From the NCBI RefSeq assembly GCF_900048895.1, contig NZ_LT160640.1, positions 1,442,758-1,506,757 of the forward strand: 64,000 nucleotides of DNA. Reading direction: 5' to 3'. A program made the translations under genes and the position numbers. Below, one piece after another: positions 33,912 through 43,310 of the stretch (the stretch's first letter is position 1; the number at the start of each line of letters is the position of its first letter). A model generated the notes under the pieces. The model was not told where the DNA came from and made no database searches. It worked only from the letters and a program-made list of their open reading frames with translations. The stretch is from Neglectibacter timonensis. GTDB lineage: Bacteria > Bacillota > Clostridia > Oscillospirales > Acutalibacteraceae.

Positions 33912-34414
33912 GCCAACCCCGGCCTCCTCTGCCGCCGAATTCCATCTTTCCGGAATCTACCGCCGCGGCCTTCTCCTTGCACTCCATCCCTTTTAAAAGT
34001 GCCCGTATTTGATTATTTTAACGCATTATTAAGAAAGAATCAAGCGTCAGATTGGGAACTCGAATAAAAAAACGACAGAAATTCTTAATTTATTCTTCAC
34101 ATTTACAATTTGTATGTCATTTTTTGTTTATCCTCTCGGAATAAATTCCATTGCTTCTTTCCCAAGTCTTTTCACATTCCCTTTCGGAAGACTGCGCCGC
34201 GCCGGACTTACCCCCCGGGAGGCAATACGATAAGGTGCGGCGGAAAGCGTCCCCAAAGGAAAACTTTCCGCCGCACCGCTTCCTGTGAAGCCCCAAAGTT
34301 CAGGATTCCACAGCGCAGATTATTCCGTTCTCACGCCCACGAACAACATTCCTGAGAATAGGCCCTTTCCCGTCCACTTGTCTGCCTGACCAATTGCGGC
34401 GGCGCGTTTGAACC
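33912..34414. other. Intergenic region
   Basis: About 500 bases with no gene that I can support. The right side of the cyclic-di-GMP operon is AT-rich at 34010-34140 and probably carries its promoter. A long hairpin lies at 34234-34277. Confidence 0.5.
34234..34277. terminator. Hairpin, probable terminator of the lipoprotein gene
   Basis: GGTGCGGCGGAAAG pairs perfectly with CTTTCCGCCGCACC. The T run after it is weak on both strands, so termination is likely but not sure. Confidence 0.5.
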
Positions 34415-35482
34415 CTAAACCAGGTTCGGCATGTGAAAGGACTGCTCACCCGTCTCCAGCGTTCCGGCTACTTTCCCGTCCTTCACCGCGAACAGGTAGT
34501 AGTTCCAATCCGCATCTTCTCCCTCTACCAACAGGAAATCCTGGTAAGTTCCGATCTTCTTGATGTAGAAATGGGGCGCTGTTCCCTCCTCAAAGGATGA
34601 GGGAGAAAATACCGTCGATACCGTTCCGCCATGAGGATCCACCCTCACAACGGAGTCGGAACCAAACACAAAGAACCCCTCTTCTGCTTTTGCGAACACG
34701 TTGTTCGCTATGGGAGGATCCGCCGGAGAACAGTTCTCCGGCGCATCGATTGCGGTGACCCTTGTAATCGACCGGTCCTCCAAGTTCATTTCCACAAGAT
34801 AGAGCTGAAGATTTTCTTCCAGCATCATATCCGGGCAAAACAGCACATACAGCGTTTCCTCTTCCAACAAAAAACCAGACAGGAGCAGTTCTTCCGGCCG
34901 ATACTTTCCATCCGGCGTCGTCATCCCTGATAGGTCAAGCACAGCGTCGGCGCCGTCTGTTGTCAGCGTCAGCTTTGTTCTGTCTCCCCAGATACTGTTT
35001 TCAAAACCGTCCGTATAACGGAGTATGCCGCCCTGATAGCATGCCGAACCAAATGCCGTACCCTTCACTTCCAATGTCTCGTCCTCACAGCGGACAGGGG
35101 GATTTGATACCAGATAGTCTCTGCCGTTCCAAAAGATCTGCAGGCCTTCCGGTTCAAGGCTCTCGACAACCGTGTTCTGCTTTTCCAGACGGCCGCTTTC
35201 CATATTCCACCTGCAGACCTCATATCTTGGCTTCCCCTCCTTTGCCTCTATGGGAAGCAATAGCGGGATTTTGGATTCCGGAAGGCCGGAATTCTCGGAA
35301 TCCGCCCTGGTTTCCAGCTGAGAAGAGCTTTGCGGCCTGAGGGTTTCCGACACACCGCCTGTCCTGCCGCCGTCTGAAGAACGGCCGGATTCCGATACGC
35401 CGTCCGAAGAGACCTTTGTACTGCAGGAAGCAAATATCCCAGCTGCCAGCAGACAAAGAACCAAACTCAGTATTCTTTTCAT
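34415..35482 (-). CDS. Lipoprotein, unknown function
   Basis: 355 residues. MKRILSLVLCLLAAGIFASCS is a signal peptide with a lipobox ending at Cys (residue 20 of this start). GGGAGG five bases before the ATG at 35482 decides the start over an ATG 18 bases upstream. A Ser/Gly-rich linker follows, then an approximately 270-residue domain with repeated strand patterns (RYEVCRWNMESGRLE, LYVLFCPDMMLEENLQLYLVEMN) that resembles a beta-propeller. No known family recognised. Confidence 0.75.
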   Translation of the reverse strand: MKRILSLVLCLLAAGIFASCSTKVSSDGVSESGRSSDGGRTGGVSETLRPQSSSQLETRADSENSGLPESKIPLLLPIEAKEGKPRYEVCRWNMESGRLEKQNTVVESLEPEGLQIFWNGRDYLVSNPPVRCEDETLEVKGTAFGSACYQGGILRYTDGFENSIWGDRTKLTLTTDGADAVLDLSGMTTPDGKYRPEELLLSGFLLEEETLYVLFCPDMMLEENLQLYLVEMNLEDRSITRVTAIDAPENCSPADPPIANNVFAKAEEGFFVFGSDSVVRVDPHGGTVSTVFSPSSFEEGTAPHFYIKKIGTYQDFLLVEGEDADWNYYLFAVKDGKVAGTLETGEQSFHMPNLV

Positions 35483-35750
35483 AGCCGCCTCCCTAGTCAT
35501 CCATTCATTTTCATTCCTGTTTGAGCGCCACTAACAGCCAGGTATATAAGCGGGCACAAGGTCCCTGCACTGACGGCACAAACTTCCCTTTTCCTTCATC
35601 TTTTCCATCAGACCGGCGCGGCAGCATGACGAGGCTGCCGTTATGTACCAACCATTTTACCCTCTCGCTATCCAGCTGCTGTTCCAAATGCTCTTAAATT
35701 TTATTTTTATAATATACTATTTTTAAAACTTTATCAATACAAAATAATAA

Positions 35751-35779
35751 TTTACAAAGCCTTGGCTTTGTATTATACT
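35751..35779 (+). promoter_or_regulatory. Promoter of the PadR operon with palindromic operator
   Basis: TTTACA (35751-35756), 17 bases, TATACT (35774-35779). The spacer holds ACAAAGCCTTGGCTTTGT (35754-35771), two 8-base arms in perfect inversion around TT. A repressor bound there would block the promoter; autoregulation by the PadR protein is the simplest reading. The region 35483-35750 is AT-rich and otherwise without features. Confidence 0.65.
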
Positions 35780-35803
35780 TTTGTCAGAAAAGGAGCTGTG
35801 GAT

Positions 35804-36151
35804 ATGAGCGTCAGGGACAGCTTTAAAAAAGGTTCTTTGGAAATGTTAATTTTAGTCCTTTTACAGGGCGGAGATAAATATGGATATGAGATCTCTCAGA
35901 CCATCGGAGACCGCAGTTCCAGTGTGATTACCATGCCTGAGGGCTCCCTGTACCCCACCCTCTACCGCCTGGAAAAAGAGAAATGCATTACCTCTTACAA
36001 AAAGCTGGTGGGAGAACGCAGAACGCGTGTTTATTATCACATGGAGCCGCTGGGGGAAAAACGGCTCCACACTTTGGTATACGAATACAACGTCGTCAAT
36101 AACGCCATTCAAAAACTCCTGAAAGACTTTCAAAGCGAAGGGAGCATGTGA
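35804..36151 (+). CDS. PadR family transcriptional regulator
   Basis: 115 residues from MSVRDSFKKGSLEMLILVLLQGG. AAAAGGAG lies eight bases before this ATG, so the start at 35762 in the same frame is rejected (it would also lie inside the operator). The winged helix shows KYGYEISQTIGDRSS, EGSLYPTLYRLEKEKCITSYK and RTRVYYHMEPLGEKRL, all typical PadR. It is followed 3 bases later by a membrane-protein gene, the usual PadR pairing. Confidence 0.92.
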   Translation: MSVRDSFKKGSLEMLILVLLQGGDKYGYEISQTIGDRSSSVITMPEGSLYPTLYRLEKEKCITSYKKLVGERRTRVYYHMEPLGEKRLHTLVYEYNVVNNAIQKLLKDFQSEGSM

Positions 36152-36154
36152 AAA

Positions 36155-36565
36155 ATGCCAGATGCAAACCTGCACAAATACCTGAAGGAAATCAAAAATT
36201 ACTTAACCTGTCCGGAAGAGGAAAAACGGAAATTTCTTGAAGAGCTGGAAAGCAGCATTGACGAATTTCTGGCAGATCACCCCCACGCCACAGAGGCAGA
36301 TCTTGTCCATCGCTTTGGAGATCCCGCCGGGATCGCCCAGTCCTTCCTGCAGGAAGAGGACTTCAAAGAAGTACAGGAAAAAATCCGCTTAAAGGGAAGG
36401 GTGATCCGAATCCTGTCGGTTGCGATCCTTGTTCTGACAGCCGCAGCAGTGATTCTGGGCGGTATTTTTGTCATTGATACGTTCTCTTTCAACCACGGCC
36501 AGTACAAGGAAAGCATCGGAAAAGGGGAGCGGCCGGAGAATTCCGCCATTCTTCAAACCTACTGA
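36155..36565 (+). CDS. DUF1700/HAAS-like membrane protein, PadR partner
   Basis: 136 residues. Residues 1-80 form a helical cytoplasmic domain (YLTCPEEEKRKFLEELESSIDEFL, ADLVHRFGDPAGIAQSFL) like the HAAS/DUF1700 domains encoded next to PadR regulators. One transmembrane helix follows at about 86-110, then about 25 residues outside. It probably senses or transmits an envelope signal, but function is unknown. Confidence 0.75.
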   Translation: MPDANLHKYLKEIKNYLTCPEEEKRKFLEELESSIDEFLADHPHATEADLVHRFGDPAGIAQSFLQEEDFKEVQEKIRLKGRVIRILSVAILVLTAAAVILGGIFVIDTFSFNHGQYKESIGKGERPENSAILQTY

Positions 36566-36928
36566 GCGGGGCATTCCGGTGCCGCCTTTGCTCCCCGCTG
36601 CCGCAGGATGGCGGGTAGACGGGGCGGCTTTTCCGTCATACCGGCTGTTCAGCATATACATGGAGGAGGGCTGCAGAAAAAATCTGCAGCCCTCCTCCGT
36701 TTTTCGAAAAATAACGTTCCGCATCGCCGGGCAAGTCTGTGGAGACAAACCGTTTGTCAGGAACACTTTCCTGTAAAAACCGGTCTCCGGAATCATCGAG
36801 AGAGAGGAAGCCTGATTTTTTCCTCACCCTTCCTCTCCCCGAATACCCCGCAATCTGGGTTTACCGGCACTTCGTGGGAGACTGCAGAGTAACTCTGTAA
36901 TTCTCCCATTTCTTCGGACGCCGGTACT
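36566..36928. other. Intergenic region with convergent terminator
   Basis: Apart from the terminator at 36662-36704, I see no gene. Bases 36705-36928 lie just past the stop of the Cys-rich gene and hold no clear feature. Confidence 0.5.
36662..36704 (+). terminator. Intrinsic terminator of the PadR operon
   Basis: GGAGGGCTGCAG pairs with CTGCAGCCCTCC around AAAAAAT, followed by TCCGTTTTT. Confidence 0.85.
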
Positions 36929-37732
36929 TTACTTGCAGCATCTTCCCCCGTCGCCCAGATCCGTGGCGCGGGGCGGGAAAAACTCGTTGGTGGGGAATTC
37001 AATGCGCCGGAACAGCTCGCAGGGATTGTCGCTGGACGTCACGCATTCCTTTTCCGGGATACAGAAGTCGTAGGCAGGAATCAGCATCTGCACATTGCGC
37101 ACGATCTGTACGATGATGAACAGGCCGATGGTGGCGTAGACCGTATTTTTGCACTGGCAGCACTCAAAGTTGTCTCCATACCTCTGGCAGATACATTCCG
37201 GAATCCGGCAGTAGGGTTCGCATCCGCATACCGGATGGTCGCACAGCTTGGCGGAGAGCGCCACCGGCTCGGCCACCTGCACCGTAGCCTTAGGCAGCAC
37301 TTTGCAGTCCTGGGGATCCACATCGTCGATGCAGCGGTCGGATGAGTACATCTTCACGTTGCCCTCGCTGCCGTATAGGATCACCTTTTTGTTGAAGATA
37401 GACACGCCGTTTACAGGGACGGGGCACGATGTGGGGCCGCCAAACAGGTCCAGGGACACATCGAAGAAAAAGGTCATATCGACGGAATAGAAGCCCTTGT
37501 TGAACGGAATGGGCTGCAGATCGATATAGACGGTAATCACGCTCACATCCCGGATGCGCACATTTGTGGCGCTGTCCACCAGCGGCTGGCGCGCCGCCGG
37601 AAACAACACCCTTATGTCCTCGAGACAGTCTTTATCGGAACACGAATCGTAGATTCGCATTGCATCGATACAGACGGCCTCCTTGAAGTAATCCCGGCAA
37701 TCATATTCGGGAGTACTCTCGTTCTCGGCCAT
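36929..37732 (-). CDS. Cys-rich conserved-type protein, unknown function
   Basis: 267 residues from MAENESTPEYDCRDYF, with AAAGGAGGAG ahead of it, which decides the start. Residues 15-130 include CIDAMRIYDSCSDKDCLED, then RDVSVITVYIDLQPIPFN and GFYSVDMTFFFDVSLDLF. Residues 175-215 hold a Cys cluster (CDHPVCGCEPYCRIPECIC, CCQCKN), and the C-terminus ends GRCCK. About 20 Cys in all. I recall similar proteins of unknown function in Clostridia, some thought to be spore-associated, but the assignment is only a memory-based guess. No signal peptide. Confidence 0.7.
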   Translation of the reverse strand: MAENESTPEYDCRDYFKEAVCIDAMRIYDSCSDKDCLEDIRVLFPAARQPLVDSATNVRIRDVSVITVYIDLQPIPFNKGFYSVDMTFFFDVSLDLFGGPTSCPVPVNGVSIFNKKVILYGSEGNVKMYSSDRCIDDVDPQDCKVLPKATVQVAEPVALSAKLCDHPVCGCEPYCRIPECICQRYGDNFECCQCKNTVYATIGLFIIVQIVRNVQMLIPAYDFCIPEKECVTSSDNPCELFRRIEFPTNEFFPPRATDLGDGGRCCK

Positions 37733-37844
37733 AGAAATCTCCTCCTTTGGGGGTTCTCTTTCCATTGTATGACAAAGGGGAGATTTGGTGAGGGGAACAG
37801 AGAGATTTACGGCGGCCCCGCCTAAACACATGCCAGACTGCTGC

Positions 37845-38435
37845 TCAGGCCAAAACCTTTCTCACAATTCCATACAGCACCGGTTTCATGTTGTCGATGG
37901 TATCAGGCCGCCCTTCAATGATGGAAGAAAAGCAGGTGGAGCCGATCATCTCAATGATCACAAACATGATTTTAAACAGCTCGTCCTCCGTATGCTTCCT
38001 TGCAAAGGTGCTTTTTTCCAGCTCCGTCATCAGCTTGTCCCAAAGAGGGTCTTCCCTCAGACTCAGCTGCTTTTTCACCATGGGCCAGGAAAAATTCCGT
38101 TCCATCAGACGCAGGGTAAGCTTGCTCTTTCGGAAGTATTCCACCACATAATCGATCAGCATCACCACCTTCTCCACAAAATCCTCCGCATGGCTCTGCC
38201 GCACGAATTCATAGGCTTCCCCCAGGATACGGGCCGAAATCTGATAGGTAAGCTGCTGCAGCAGCTGATCCTTATCGTGGAAATAAAGGTAGAAGGTGCC
38301 TTTCGCCACATTGGCCCCCCGCACGATTTCATCCACCGAAGTTTTAGCCACGCCCTTCTCCAGAAACAGCCGGTAGGCTGCGTCCAGCAGGCTTTGCTTT
38401 TTTTGTTCTTTCTTCAGCTCAATTTTTTCCCGCAT
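37845..38435 (-). CDS. TetR family transcriptional regulator
   Basis: 196 residues from MREKIELKKEQKKQSLLDAA; GGAAGGGG before the ATG fixes the start. Helix-turn-helix at about 20-60 (VDEIVRGANVAKGTFYLYFHDKDQLL), then an all-helical ligand domain with DELFKIMFVIIEMIGST. It is divergent from the MMPL/heptad-repeat transport genes, and two identical palindromes lie between them, one covering the -35 of the transport operon. Its own promoter may be TTGCGC-18-TATACT on the minus strand (38498 to 38469). Confidence 0.92.
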   Translation of the reverse strand: MREKIELKKEQKKQSLLDAAYRLFLEKGVAKTSVDEIVRGANVAKGTFYLYFHDKDQLLQQLTYQISARILGEAYEFVRQSHAEDFVEKVVMLIDYVVEYFRKSKLTLRLMERNFSWPMVKKQLSLREDPLWDKLMTELEKSTFARKHTEDELFKIMFVIIEMIGSTCFSSIIEGRPDTIDNMKPVLYGIVRKVLA

Positions 38436-38523
38436 TGCCCCTTCCTCCCTTCTGCATGTTTCACTTTTAGTATAAGGCTTGAACCCCCGAAAGCGCAAGG
38501 GCAAACCATACGTTTATTAAAAA

Positions 38524-38536
38524 TGACCAATAGTCA
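38524..38536. promoter_or_regulatory. TetR operator copy 1
   Basis: TGACCAATAGTCA, inverted repeat TGAC/GTCA. It lies about 90 bases upstream of the tetR start and 49 bases from an identical second copy. Confidence 0.65.
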
Positions 38537-38571
38537 ATTATCAACCCGGTTTTTCTTCGTGATCTTGAATA

Positions 38572-38600
38572 TTGACCAATAGTCATTTTTGAAGTACACT
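38572..38600 (+). promoter_or_regulatory. Promoter of the MMPL operon with TetR operator copy 2
   Basis: TTGACC (38572-38577), 17 bases, TACACT (38595-38600). The second TGACCAATAGTCA (38573-38585) covers the -35 hexamer, so the bound regulator would block RNA polymerase. Confidence 0.65.
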
Positions 38601-38758
38601 TTACACCGTGATGAGGGCCAAGGGAAGAATACCGATGAATTGAAATTCCAAGCCTCCGGCACATTTGTGGCCGGTACAAACCCGGCCGCAGGATTCTATC
38701 CGGACCGGCAGCCGTAATCTACCGTATTTTTCCAACCCTCAGGAAAGGAGAGCTGCAT

Positions 38759-40876
38759 ATGGATCGATTTGCACGATGGGTGGTACGGCACAGGAAGCTC
38801 ATTTTGATTCTGTCTGTTCTGCTGTTGATCCCATCGGTATTCGGCGCCGCGGGGACCTATATCAACTATGACATCCTCACCTATCTGCCCAAGGAATTGG
38901 ACTCCATGGTGGGAGAGGGATACCTGGAAAACGATTTCAATATGGCGTCTACCGGTATGATCACCGTCGAAAACATGACCACCGCCGATACGCTGAAGCT
39001 GAAAGCAGACCTGGAGCAGGTGGAGGGCGTAAAGAGCGTGATGTGGACCAGCGACATTCTGGACGTCACCACACCGAAGGAAATGCTGCCGGCAGACCTG
39101 CAGAAATTTTTTTATAACGACAGCGGCGCCACGATGATGCTGGTACAATTCGAAAATCCCAGCGCAGACAAGAAAACCATGGAAGCCCAGCACGCCATAA
39201 AAGCCATCCTGCAGAAAAACTGCTTTATCGGCGGCATGTCCGCCATTCTGGAGGACACCAAAAACCTGGTAAACCAGGAAATGCCGCTCTATATCCTCTG
39301 TGCGGCGGGGGCCTCCCTGCTCATCCTGTTTTTGAGCATGAAGGAAACCATGGTTCCCCTGCTCTTCATGCTGGGCATGATTTTCCCCATCGCCTATAAT
39401 TTCGGCACCAACTATTTTTTGGGGCAGATCAGTTATATCACCGAGGCGCTGGCCACAGTGCTGCAGCTGGGTGTGACCATGGATTTTTCCATCTTCCTGC
39501 TGCACCGGTTTGAGGAAGAGAAGGAACGGGGCTTTGAGGATGAAGAAGCTATGGTGCAGGCAATCCGCAAGACCTTTTCCTCCATCCTAGGCAGCTCGCT
39601 TACCACCATTGCCGGATTTCTCGCCATGTGTACCATGACCCTGACCCTGGGCGCCGACATCGGTCTGGTGATGGCCAAGGGCGTATTCCTGGGTGTGGCC
39701 TGCACCATAACCGTGCTGCCCGCCCTGCTGATGACCTTCCGGAAGTCAATTGCCCGCCATACACACCGCACCTTCATACCGAAGCTGAGTAAAACCTCCC
39801 GCTTCGTCGTGAAGCGGCGTGTACCGATTCTGGTGGGATTCCTGCTTTGCTTCCTTCCCTTCGCCTTCGCCCAGGCAAAGGTTCCGGTTTACTACACTAT
39901 TTTCGACAGTCTTCCCCAAGACTTGCCCGGCATTGTAGGCACCAACCGGCTCAAGGAAGATTTCGGCATGACCACTTCTCACTTCATCATTGTGGACGAC
40001 AGCCTGCCGGAGTCACAGCTGGAAAACCTGACAGAAGATCTGGAACAGGTCGGCGGCATCCAACAGGTGCTCAGCTACGAAAAATTCCTGGGCGCAGGGA
40101 TTCCTAGGCAGATGCTGCCCCAAGAGGCGCGGGATATTTTCGAGGCGGGCGGCCGCAAACTGATCCTGGCCAATTCTTCCTATGAAAGCGGCAGCGAAGA
40201 TCAGAATGAGCAGCTGGCACAGATGACAAAAATCGTAAAATCCTACGATCCTGCCGGCGTCATTACCGGGGAAGGCGCTATGACCAAGGACCTGATCGAG
40301 GTAGCTGACGTAGATTTCCGAAATGTAAGCATCACAAGCATCCTGGTGGTATTTCTCATTGTAGCCGTCGTGTTCCGCTCCGCTTCCGTACCGGTGCTTC
40401 TGGTAGCTGCAATTGAAAGCGCTATCACAATCAATATGGGTATCCCCTATTTCAGCGGCGCGGTGCTGCCCTTCGTAGCCAGCATTGTTATCGGTACCAT
40501 CCAGCTTGGCGCTACGGTAGATTACGCCATCCTGATGACCACCCGATTCCGTGAGGAAATGAACCTGGGCCGCACTGCAAAGGAAGCCGCCCAGACCGCG
40601 GTGGAGCAGTGCAGCCAAAGCATTCTGACCAGCGGACTGACCTTTTTCGCCGCCACCTTCAGCGTCTCCCTGGTCTCCCGTATGGAACTCATCGGCAGTT
40701 TGTGCAGACTGATCAGCCGCGGCGCGCTGATCAGCATGGCCGTTATTCTTCTGGTACTGCCCGCCCTGCTGGTGCTTACCGCCCCAATTTTGAAAAAGAC
40801 CACATTTCATTGGATCCAACCCCAAAAAGCAGAAATATGCAGCGACAACTGCAGAAAGGATGAAGCACTGCTATGA
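38759..40876 (+). CDS. MMPL/RND family transporter
   Basis: 705 residues, two repeats of the RND layout. First repeat: a membrane helix at 10-33, an outer domain, then a block of five helices (about 178-330) with GVTMDFSIFLLHRFEEEKERG, the conserved Asp-containing helix. Second repeat: helix around 355, outer domain, then helices at about 520-685 with GATVDYAILMTTRFREEMNLG. Such proteins export lipids or hydrophobic compounds using the proton gradient. The short outer loops (about 130 residues) fit the Gram-positive type. It overlaps the next gene by 4 bases. Confidence 0.92.
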   Translation: MDRFARWVVRHRKLILILSVLLLIPSVFGAAGTYINYDILTYLPKELDSMVGEGYLENDFNMASTGMITVENMTTADTLKLKADLEQVEGVKSVMWTSDILDVTTPKEMLPADLQKFFYNDSGATMMLVQFENPSADKKTMEAQHAIKAILQKNCFIGGMSAILEDTKNLVNQEMPLYILCAAGASLLILFLSMKETMVPLLFMLGMIFPIAYNFGTNYFLGQISYITEALATVLQLGVTMDFSIFLLHRFEEEKERGFEDEEAMVQAIRKTFSSILGSSLTTIAGFLAMCTMTLTLGADIGLVMAKGVFLGVACTITVLPALLMTFRKSIARHTHRTFIPKLSKTSRFVVKRRVPILVGFLLCFLPFAFAQAKVPVYYTIFDSLPQDLPGIVGTNRLKEDFGMTTSHFIIVDDSLPESQLENLTEDLEQVGGIQQVLSYEKFLGAGIPRQMLPQEARDIFEAGGRKLILANSSYESGSEDQNEQLAQMTKIVKSYDPAGVITGEGAMTKDLIEVADVDFRNVSITSILVVFLIVAVVFRSASVPVLLVAAIESAITINMGIPYFSGAVLPFVASIVIGTIQLGATVDYAILMTTRFREEMNLGRTAKEAAQTAVEQCSQSILTSGLTFFAATFSVSLVSRMELIGSLCRLISRGALISMAVILLVLPALLVLTAPILKKTTFHWIQPQKAEICSDNCRKDEALL

Positions 40877-43173
40877 AACAATTCAGACAGAAAGCATTTT
40901 CCGCGTTTATGGCCGCGGCGCTTGCCGTGAGCTGTGCGGCACCGGCCTCGGCCGCCTCTGAACCCGTCAAAAAAGAGGAAACCATTTACCTCATCCTAAA
41001 CGGAGACGGTTCTGTCCGGGAACAGATTGTCAGCGACTGGCTCCACAGCGATACCGGTTTCCACAGCTTTCGGGACAAGAGCGGCCTTCAGGACGTGGAA
41101 AACCTGAAAAGCGACGTGCTGCCGGAACAGGACGCCGGTATGCTCATTTGGAACACAGAGGACAAAGACATCTACTATCAGGGAAAAAGCGAGCTTCAGC
41201 CCCCTGTGTCCGTAGCAATCACCTATCTGCTGGACGGGAAAGAGATAGACGCAATCGACCTAAATGGGAAAAGCGGACATCTCAGCGTACATGTTGCCCT
41301 GAAAAACAACGAGAGCAGGCAAATTGCCATCGCCGGGGAACAACGCACTGTTTTCACTCCCTTTTTCACGGTGGCGGCAGCCATGCTTCCCGCAGATTCC
41401 TATACCAACATCACCGCAGAGCACGGTACCGTACAGACAGATTCCAAAACCAACCTGGTCTGCTTTCTGGCCATGCCCGGCGTCTCCGAGAGCCTTTCCG
41501 GATTACTTCCGGAAAATTTTACCGGCCTGGACAGCCTGATGCTGGACGAAATCACTCTGGAAGCTGATGTGACGGACTGCCGGGTACCCTCCTTCCTGTT
41601 TGCCTCCTCTCCCACCCTGGAGGGATTGAGCCTGGATGGAGAGGGAAGTTTAAGCGAACTGCAGGACCTGCAGAACGCCACAAGGGAACTGCAGGACGGA
41701 GCGGGCGTGCTAGATGACGCTGCGGCAACTCTGCAGGAGAAGCTGGGCGAGTTTGCCGACGGCTATTCGGAATTCGACGCGGGCGTGGATTCCGCCCTGG
41801 ACGGCTCCCGGCTCCTTGCCGCGGGCAGTGAAAACCTGCTGGATAACGTGGCTCTGCTTTCCGATAAATCCGCGGAGCTGGCGAACGGCGCTTCTCAGCT
41901 GCGGGACGGGACTGCCCAGCTTGCAGGCCTGCTCAACACACAGCTGGTGCCCGGTCTTATTCAGGCCGGAACCCAAAAGGACGACCTGCGCAGCAAAATG
42001 GAAGAGCTCTTCCAGCAGGTGGATTCCGTCACCATCCCCGACACCTCCGGAATCAGGAATCAGCTGGCGGGCGGCGTCCAACAGGTATTTGACACCGCCG
42101 CTTACGGCGCTTCCAGCGCTACAGCACAGAATGTGTCTTCCGGTATCCGAGAAGGCTGCAAGGAGGCGGCGGCGGGAGCCATCAGCGCTGTGCTGAATTC
42201 GGCCTCCCAGGCTTCTGCAGAGGATGCAGCCGCCCAGTATAACGACGCCCTTTCCGGCATATTGCAAAGCCAAGTGGAGGCGGGAGCCCTATCGGAAGAC
42301 GCCATGAACGCCATTCTGGCTGAGATGTCCGGCGTGTCCGTCTCTCCTCCAGCGGATCAGAGCGGTCTGGCAGGCCAATGTATCGCCGCCGTCAACGCTT
42401 CCATCGATCAGAACGTGGGGGTAGACCCTGACGCTGTAGCCCAGCAGATCACTGCCGGTATGAGCGGTGTCAGAGAACAGGCGGTAAGCCAGGTGGTAAG
42501 CGCAGTTCCAGATTTGGACGCCTCCCAATTCTATACGCTGCTGGATGAATTCCAGGACCTGTCCGGAGAGGCCTCTGCAATGCTGGACTCTGTGGATGTT
42601 CTGACCGGCGCGCTTTACAATACCCAAAACCCGGAAGATTCCGCAACCGTAGTGGGGGCCGCTGACGCGCTTGCCGCCGGAGCCGACAGTCTGAGCCAGG
42701 GCGCGTCCGCTCTATCCAACGGGACAAATACCTTTGCCTCCGGTGCAGGCGAGCTGCAGAGTGGGGCCGACAGTCTGTGGGCCGGCCTGCAGACCCTCTC
42801 CAGTTCCAGCAAGACCGTTTCCTCTTCCATTGCTCAGTTCCAAGACGGAGGCGCGGAGCTGAAGGATGGAACCTCCCAACTGCGGGAAGGCCTGAACGCT
42901 TACGCCTCTGAAGGCATTGAAAAGCTCACCGGACTTGCAGACCCCGATTCCGCCCTGGGACAGACGCTTTCCGCTATGAAGGAACAGGCGGGGGAGTATG
43001 AGGGCGCAGGCCGCTCAGACGGCGAGACCTTCACCGTCAAGCTGGTAATGCGTACTGCAGCAGCAGAATCCAACGAGGCGGAACCTGCTCCTACAGATAC
43101 CGAAGAAGAAATCCATAAGCCGCAGAAGTCTGATACCAATCTTTGGGAGCGCATCAAAAACCTCTTTTCCTGA
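40873..43173 (+). CDS. Secreted heptad-repeat protein (YhgE/Pip-like partner of MMPL)
   Basis: 766 residues. Signal peptide MKQFRQKAFSAFMAAALAVSCAAPASAA. After an N-terminal beta domain of about 250 residues, two regions (about 265-375 and 590-680) carry X-X-X-Leu-X-X-Gly-type heptads such as LLAAGSENLLDNVALL, ANGASQLRDGTAQLAG, AAGADSLSQGASALSNG and FASGAGELQSGADSLW. Between them is an Ala/Gln/Ser-rich helical part. The end WERIKNLFS is basic with no C-terminal membrane helix. Such genes come right after MMPL genes in Firmicutes and probably work with the transporter outside the membrane. Confidence 0.85.
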   Translation: MKQFRQKAFSAFMAAALAVSCAAPASAASEPVKKEETIYLILNGDGSVREQIVSDWLHSDTGFHSFRDKSGLQDVENLKSDVLPEQDAGMLIWNTEDKDIYYQGKSELQPPVSVAITYLLDGKEIDAIDLNGKSGHLSVHVALKNNESRQIAIAGEQRTVFTPFFTVAAAMLPADSYTNITAEHGTVQTDSKTNLVCFLAMPGVSESLSGLLPENFTGLDSLMLDEITLEADVTDCRVPSFLFASSPTLEGLSLDGEGSLSELQDLQNATRELQDGAGVLDDAAATLQEKLGEFADGYSEFDAGVDSALDGSRLLAAGSENLLDNVALLSDKSAELANGASQLRDGTAQLAGLLNTQLVPGLIQAGTQKDDLRSKMEELFQQVDSVTIPDTSGIRNQLAGGVQQVFDTAAYGASSATAQNVSSGIREGCKEAAAGAISAVLNSASQASAEDAAAQYNDALSGILQSQVEAGALSEDAMNAILAEMSGVSVSPPADQSGLAGQCIAAVNASIDQNVGVDPDAVAQQITAGMSGVREQAVSQVVSAVPDLDASQFYTLLDEFQDLSGEASAMLDSVDVLTGALYNTQNPEDSATVVGAADALAAGADSLSQGASALSNGTNTFASGAGELQSGADSLWAGLQTLSSSSKTVSSSIAQFQDGGAELKDGTSQLREGLNAYASEGIEKLTGLADPDSALGQTLSAMKEQAGEYEGAGRSDGETFTVKLVMRTAAAESNEAEPAPTDTEEEIHKPQKSDTNLWERIKNLFS

Positions 43174-43234
43174 GATTTCCAAGGCAGGATTTCTGCCAAT
43201 TAAGAGAATCGGATTGAAACCAGGTCCGAAAAAC

Positions 43235-43292
43235 AAAAAGCCTTTCTCCGGAGGGAAGCGGCTGTTCCGCGCTCCTCCAAGGAAGGCTTTTT
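43235..43292. terminator. Bidirectional terminator between convergent genes
   Basis: AAAAAGCCTT and AAGGCTTTTT at the ends, with CTCCGGAGG and CCTCC inside. It serves both the heptad-repeat gene and pcrA. Confidence 0.8.
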
Positions 43293-43310
43293 CTGTCTTA
43301 TTCAGCGGTT

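Noticed and set aside
35762-35803. Longer N-terminus of the PadR protein
   Set aside because: The extra codons lie in the promoter and operator, and a good ribosome site stands before the ATG at 35804.
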